Part shown: positions 59,400-64,000 of the stretch, one piece after another
How positions within the stretch are numbered: position 1 is the stretch's first letter
Layout: every line of letters starts with the position of its first letter
From: Primulina eburnea
Taxonomy: Eukaryota; Streptophyta; Magnoliopsida; Lamiales; Gesneriaceae
Assembly (NCBI RefSeq): GCF_022965805.1
Contig: NC_133101.1
Span: forward strand, 3,534,001-3,598,000
DNA length: 64,000 nt
Direction: 5' to 3'
Program-made: the position numbers and the translations under genes
Notes under the pieces: generated by a model
Seen by the model: the letters and a program-made list of their open reading frames with translations, nothing else
Told to the model about the DNA's origin: nothing
The model's database searches: none

Positions 59400-59640
59400 T
59401 TTATTTTTTTTATCGCAAAACTTATAATATTATTGAGATTAAAAAATATCATTGGTTACAAAATTTATAAACCAATAAGAAAAATCTCCGGGCTTCCAAA
59501 CAAATGAAGTAGAGTGAGAAATAGCAAAAGACGCTAGTGAATTTGCAACAGTGTTCGCCGTGCGTCGAATGTGGTTTAAAGTGGTTTCGCCACATTTATT
59601 CTTATATGTATGAGTTTTATTGTTTTTCTCCGTACATACG
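59400..59640 (-). pseudogene. LINE tail remnant (RNase H-like end), best preserved copy
   Basis: The minus strand reads IRRTANTVANSLASFAISH then STSFVWKPGDFSYWFINF, with the typical N-x-VA-x-SLA motif of plant LINE RNase H. Flanked on the plus side by poly-T. Truncated upstream. Confidence 0.55.
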
Positions 59641-60021
59641 AAAATAATGATAGTTGGGATAAATCTTAAGATAATACCCTAATGCTAACAACAATCATAA
59701 TAATTGTAATAGTAATGTTAACGATAAGAGTAATAACAATTTTGTGATGTTCATAATTATTATAACAAAAATAATAACAATAAGAATATATTTTTTAAGA
59801 ATCAATTTGTGTTCATCGACAGTAAATATTACAGAAACTTGAACCTCCTTATTTTTTTCTGAGCGAACTTCGAATATATCTTGTTCTGAATCTTTTACGT
59901 ATTTCGTTGAATGAATTATGTATATCTTATCAAAAGATATGTGAAACATATACTTAATGCGTAATACATATATGAATTTATCTATTCAGTAGTTGGATTG
60001 AAGTGTAGATTTTCATTGATT
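59641..60021. other. 3' flank of GRP copy 5
   Basis: Matches 48970-49372 beside copy 4. No gene. Confidence 0.55.
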
Positions 60022-60125
60022 TCAAGGCTTGGTCTGCCGAGCTTCCTGGCCGGCATGGGAACAGCACCAGCATCCGTAATAGCCATAACCACAGCAGCCA
60101 TAACCACAGCCACCAAACCAACCAC
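60022..60125 (-). pseudogene. GRP copy 5: exon 2 only, glycine-rich form
   Basis: A 104-nt exon 2 with a usable acceptor (GGAG before 60125) keeps the phase-1 frame and encodes GGWFGGCGYGCCGYGYYGCW and then CCSHAGQEARQTKP. The cysteine frame is CX3CCX6CXCC, like copy 4. It is the most glycine-rich copy and ties the cluster to the GRP family. No exon 1 or signal peptide exists upstream, although promoter-side sequence survives at 61445-61560. A relic of the copy 1-3 type acceptor region (AATTCTATGCTCACAA) is also seen at 60180-60200. It is likely not expressed as a secreted peptide. Confidence 0.75.
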
Positions 60126-60699
60126 CTCCAATTCGACATATGAACAGCACGTTCATTTGTAAAAAAAAAGAAAATTAGTTGTGAGCATAGAATTTGACGT
60201 GTTTTTAGAACAATTTTTTATTTTTTTTTAAAAAAAATGACATGTATTTTTGTTTTTTAAAATAGGGAAAAATAACTAAATTGATCCTGGAGTAAATCTA
60301 ATTGTGATATTGATCCGATTACTTGGCAAACTGTCGTATTAATCCAATAATTAGCCGATAAAAATAATATCAGTCTTTATATTTTGGCCAACAAATTTGT
60401 AAAATAAAAAAGAAAAAATAGCTAATTTAATCATCTACGGTGTCATGTTTGTTTTTTGATCTTCTAACTCGCCAAAATTGTGTATTAATCCCTGAACTTT
60501 GTGTATTTTTTATTTTTATTAATGAAAATGTGACATCGAAAAATGTTGATGTGACAATAGAAAATACAGACATAATATCAATAAAATAATTTAAAAGTAA
60601 ATTAAAAGAATAGATTAGTAATTAAATTATTTTCAGATACTAACATATAATTTATTTGTGATCAATTATTAAAAACTGAAAAAGATAATATATTAATTT
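60126..60699. other. Former intron of GRP copy 5
   Basis: Collinear with the copy 4 intron at 49500-50060. No gene. Confidence 0.55.
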
Positions 60700-60880
60700 G
60701 GCAAAAACTTGAGTGAGACGGTCTCACGGGTCGTATTTGTGAGACGGATCTTTTATTTGGGTCACCCATGAAAAAGTATTACTTTTTATGCTAAGAGTAT
60801 TAATTTTTATTGTGAATATGGGTAGGGTTGACCCTTCTCACAGATTATGATCCGTGAGACGGTCTCACATGAGACCCACT
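60700..60880 (+). mobile_element. Mutator-like MITE, 181 bp
   Basis: Flanked by 9-bp TSD TATTAATTT (60691-60699, 60881-60889). Begins GGCAAAAACTTG, has GTGAGACGGTCTCAC palindromes near both ends, and ends GAGACCCACT. The empty site is visible in the copy 4 intron (about 50048, ATATTAATCTGATAAT). Confidence 0.88.
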
Positions 60881-60889
60881 TATTAATTT

Positions 60890-62345
60890 GATAGTATAGA
60901 TTTTTTTAGAATAATGACTATAATTCCGCGTAAAATATTTTTGATTTTTGGATACAATATTGAAAATTAAATTTCTTTTTTAAAATAAAAACAAAGAAAG
61001 AATTATCAAAATTAAGTCCAAAACCATATTTTTTAAATATGACTTCTTTTTTTAACTCGGTCTAAACAATACTAATGATTTTTTTAAAATAAGTGCTTCT
61101 AGGGAAAAAAAAAATTTACTTTGATTTTTCACATGTGTTTTCTATTATATTATTATCTATTGATATCTATTAATACATAAATTTCATTATATATATTAAA
61201 TATTACATGAATTATTAGATTCGAGAAATAATTCAAATTTTTGATATTCAATTTTTTTATTCTGAGTTCATAGTAGTTGTCTCTCGTCATCGTCAATATT
61301 TAACAATTTTAAATTTCACAATATTTCTTTTGACGATATATTATCAAATATTTGTTTTATATCGTTTTCATATATATATATATATACACATACACACACA
61401 CAAACTGATTATCCTTTTAATTTTAAAATAATTGATCACAAATAAGTTATGCTTTAATAAGAATTAATGTAGGCATATTCAAGCCTCTTATTTATATATA
61501 TAGATACAAAATTTTGATATGGCCCTTGTTTATTTGGCTGTGTATGCTTCTATTTTCGTTTAATTAACGAAAATAACGTGTACCTACACAAATTGTTCAC
61601 TTCACCTTGGTGCACGCCAGCCTGTAATTTTCGATGTTACTTTTGTCCGGTTTTTTTATGACATGAGAATTTGTAGCTACTATTTTTCGATGTACACTAG
61701 GTAAACTCTCGAGATAACACAACAGTATGTAAATTATGCTAACTACGTAAACTACATTGGACAGACCTTGTGCGACAGACTCGTCCGAGAAAATGTTAAT
61801 AAGGAGACTATTCATTTATGTTATTTGATGGATACAAGACTCGACCATTATCTGTTACTATTTAATGAGTGAGACAAAGTTTTACTGAGTAATTAATTTT
61901 GATGTGGATGGTAAATCTATCGTTATTTAAACTTCCTACCTTATTTTAAATGAGTAAAAATTAATAATTATTTTAAAATTATTCAAGATAATCCATATAT
62001 TTTATTATTTTATTTCACTTTTATTTATAATATATATGTTTTTGTGTCTTTTTTTCCAATTTATTTTAGATAGTAAAAAATGAAACGTGAATTTATTTAT
62101 GTTATACCCACAATATATGTTGTGTGTAAAATACTAGTAAACTACGAAATTGGTTATACGATTCCCACGAAAGCGAACTTCTTGGTACTTTCTTCGTAAA
62201 AAGCATCAATTTGTAAACATTCAAGAATGTAACACGTAGTAGTCTTTAATTTGGTTGAATATTAAGATATGTTGGAAATATGGTCTTTCCTCTTGTCATG
62301 TCATTTGAAAAACAGTATACCTCTAGAGCTGAATCTATGAATATT
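60890..62345. other. AT-rich DNA with GRP copy 5 promoter remnant
   Basis: About 60890-61080 continues the match to the copy 4 intron. About 61445-61560 matches the promoter side of copy 4 (51115-51255), including TATATATA in place of TATAAATA; exon 1 between them is gone. A small TA/CA microsatellite lies near 61372-61400. The rest is unmatched. Confidence 0.55.
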
Positions 62346-62526
62346 GGCAAAAATTTGTGCGAGACGGTCTCACGGGTCGTATTTGTGAGACGGATCTCTT
62401 ATTTGGGTCATCAATGAAAAAATATTACTTTTTATGCTAAGAGTATTACTTTTTCTTGTGAATATGGTAGGGTTTACCCGTCTCACATATTAAGATCCGT
62501 GAGATGGTCTCACATGAGATCCACTC
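62346..62526 (+). mobile_element. Mutator-like MITE, 181 bp
   Basis: Flanked by 9-bp TSD ATGAATATT (62337-62345, 62527-62535). Same family, orientation and length as 60700-60880, with small differences. Confidence 0.88.
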
Positions 62527-62779
62527 ATGAATATTTCTACATGGCGTTTGAGGTATTTGAAATAATTTCAAATCCATTTGATTTTTTGGATAAATTTATA
62601 TTGAGTGAATATCAAAATCTATCCTTTTTAAAAAAAAAAATTGAATAGTTTTGATAAATATAATAGTCATTGATATGATTTTGAATATATATAAAAAAAT
62701 TGTCATTTCAAATTCATTCTTCGTATCGTTTTTTATGTCAATCAAACACATGCATTTGGAGATAATGATATATAAGATT

Positions 62780-63060
62780 TAAATTAAAGCAGGTCACTTG
62801 TCTCATTGCATTATGTATGTCAAAGTCTTCTTTCTGTACAGTTGCATGCCTTTTTGGGACCAAGAATAATAATACATGATAGAGAAGACTTGTATTGCAT
62901 GGAAGACTTGAGATATGTACAAATAAGGTTTCACTAGATTCGTGGAATGAAAATGGGTGGTACCTCAATTCAGCATTTATTAATTGAGGTAAACAAACAA
63001 ATTAAAAACACACGTAACTGGAAATAATTCGGTTTAAATCAGAAATAGATTTAGAGGTAA
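62780..63060 (+). other. Spacer unit S, plus-strand copy
   Basis: Matches 10640-10930 and 47960-48235. It starts another copy of the block that usually leads to a GRP gene; the window ends before any such gene. Confidence 0.65.
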
Positions 63061-63602
63061 GTTTATAAACTAGTATGATAAAAAAAATTTATTGTCATAT
63101 ATTTTTATAAAGTAATGTTAGATGTATATTTAGATTAACACACAAGATGACCTTTTTCTTTTTCATGGGTAATATAAAATAACAAAAATAAAAGATATTT
63201 AATTGAATTTAACTTTACTTTTGTAATTTATTACGCAAAATATTAGTCTGTGTATAACTTTAAGTTATACACACAAAAATTTCATTTTTATACAAAACTA
63301 TAAAAAATTATGTTGAACATATTTGTAATTATTTGGGATAGTTTATAGTTGTGGTTCAGATTATATATGATCACTCATTTTGGAGAATAAGTTGTACGTT
63401 GAAGAATTTTCATATAAATTTGACAGAACCTTTATATTTCCACAATTAATTTCTTATTTTCAATGTTTTGTAACTCGAATAACCACTAATACTTGTCTAT
63501 CAAACATATTTCAATCGACATCTGCATATCCTCTGGTTTCTTCCACGCAAGTGGTAAATGCAACTTTTAATTGTACATATAGTTGTCTATCTGTATTATC
63601 TG
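63061..63602. other. Duplicated AT-rich DNA
   Basis: Matches 11800-12080 and 58540-58790. No gene. Confidence 0.55.
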
Positions 63603-63928
63603 TGATGGGTAATGAGACATCAAATTAAGTATAAAAGCCCAAGCCCAAAATTATTATTAATTATAAAAGCTCAAGCCCACTATATACTCTCCAAAAAAAA
63701 ATCTATAAATAGGAGAGTATTCTCATTATTTAGGGGGAGGAAGACTTTTGGATAGGAAAACCTTTTAGCTCTCAATTACTTGTTGAGCGTCGAAGTATCC
63801 ACCCCGACGCCTCTGACGTTTCGTTTTTGACGCAGGTGATAGCCCACAAAAATTCTCTCCACCAGCTACTTGGACTCGTTTACGAACCATCAGAATAGTT
63901 TGGATAATCATCATTTTTGGCTACATCA
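63603..63928 (+). mobile_element. Small solo LTR, 326 bp
   Basis: TGATG...CATCA ends and TSD ATCTG (63598-63602, 63929-63933). Contains a TATA-like TATAAATAGGAG. The homologous site near 58790 lacks it (ATTATCTTGAAAG), proving insertion. No primer site follows, so it is a solo LTR of a small element. Confidence 0.82.
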
Positions 63929-64000
63929 ATCTGGAATGAGAAATTTTTGCCATCAAATTTCACAATTTCATGTGTCAAACTTTGTTTGCTAGTCATCACT

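Overview
The window looks like nuclear DNA of a dicot plant. It is AT-rich, genes are sparse and interrupted by GT-AG introns, and most of the rest is LTR retrotransposons, MITEs, SINEs and long (TA)n runs. Repeat types with GTGAGACGGTCTCAC ends hint at Lamiales, but I cannot name the species. Only two kinds of host gene are supported: a family of small secreted glycine/cysteine-rich (GRP-type) peptides, and one large leucine-rich-repeat receptor-like protein (RLP).

GRP peptide cluster. Five loci on the minus strand (1637-2540, 4829-5722, 42545-43345, 49373-51092, and a remnant at 60022-60125) share one design. A 112-nt first exon encodes a signal peptide, a phase-1 intron follows, and a short second exon carries six cysteines in the frame CX3CC-X(6-14)-C[C or XC]C before a shared tail ending AKP or TKP. 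Exon 1 and the tail are conserved while the loop between the cysteine clusters varies. The genes sit in duplicated blocks, some inverted, with shared flanks at 1-300, 10250-12800, 39440-39754, 47560-49000, 57926-59700 and 62780-63600.

5.9-24 kb. A decayed Ty1/copia element lacking integrase (6536-10221) is followed by a duplicated spacer with no GRP gene, then mostly featureless AT-rich DNA. Next is a young, complete but non-autonomous Athila/Tat-type element (16853-21884). It has 1294-bp LTRs, TSD TGTTC, a tRNA-Asp primer site, a lone gag-like ORF and three strong hairpins per LTR. Older LTR fragments fill the gap to 23.9 kb.

24-37 kb. An EIX/Cf-type RLP gene (23964-35855) is cut in two by a young Ty3/gypsy chromovirus of Tekay/Del type (26130-34943, TSD TTTGC). 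Counting across the empty site gives an open 992-codon frame, so the insertion is the only visible lesion. The chromovirus has an extra coiled-coil ORF ahead of gag and a frameshift in pol. A gypsy solo LTR with TSD CTATT lies in the RLP 3' flank.

37-64 kb. GRP copies 3-5 are embedded among repeats: two adjacent SINEs sharing a target site, a gypsy LTR with primer site at about 44-45.7 kb, a CACTA end, a truncated copia element with its 5' LTR (51261-56532), part of a gypsy LTR ending at 57925, Mutator-like MITEs with 9-bp TSDs, LINE tails, and a 326-bp solo LTR with TSD ATCTG. The genes do not form an operon or pathway. Both host gene types are of kinds often linked to the cell surface or defence, but that link is inference.
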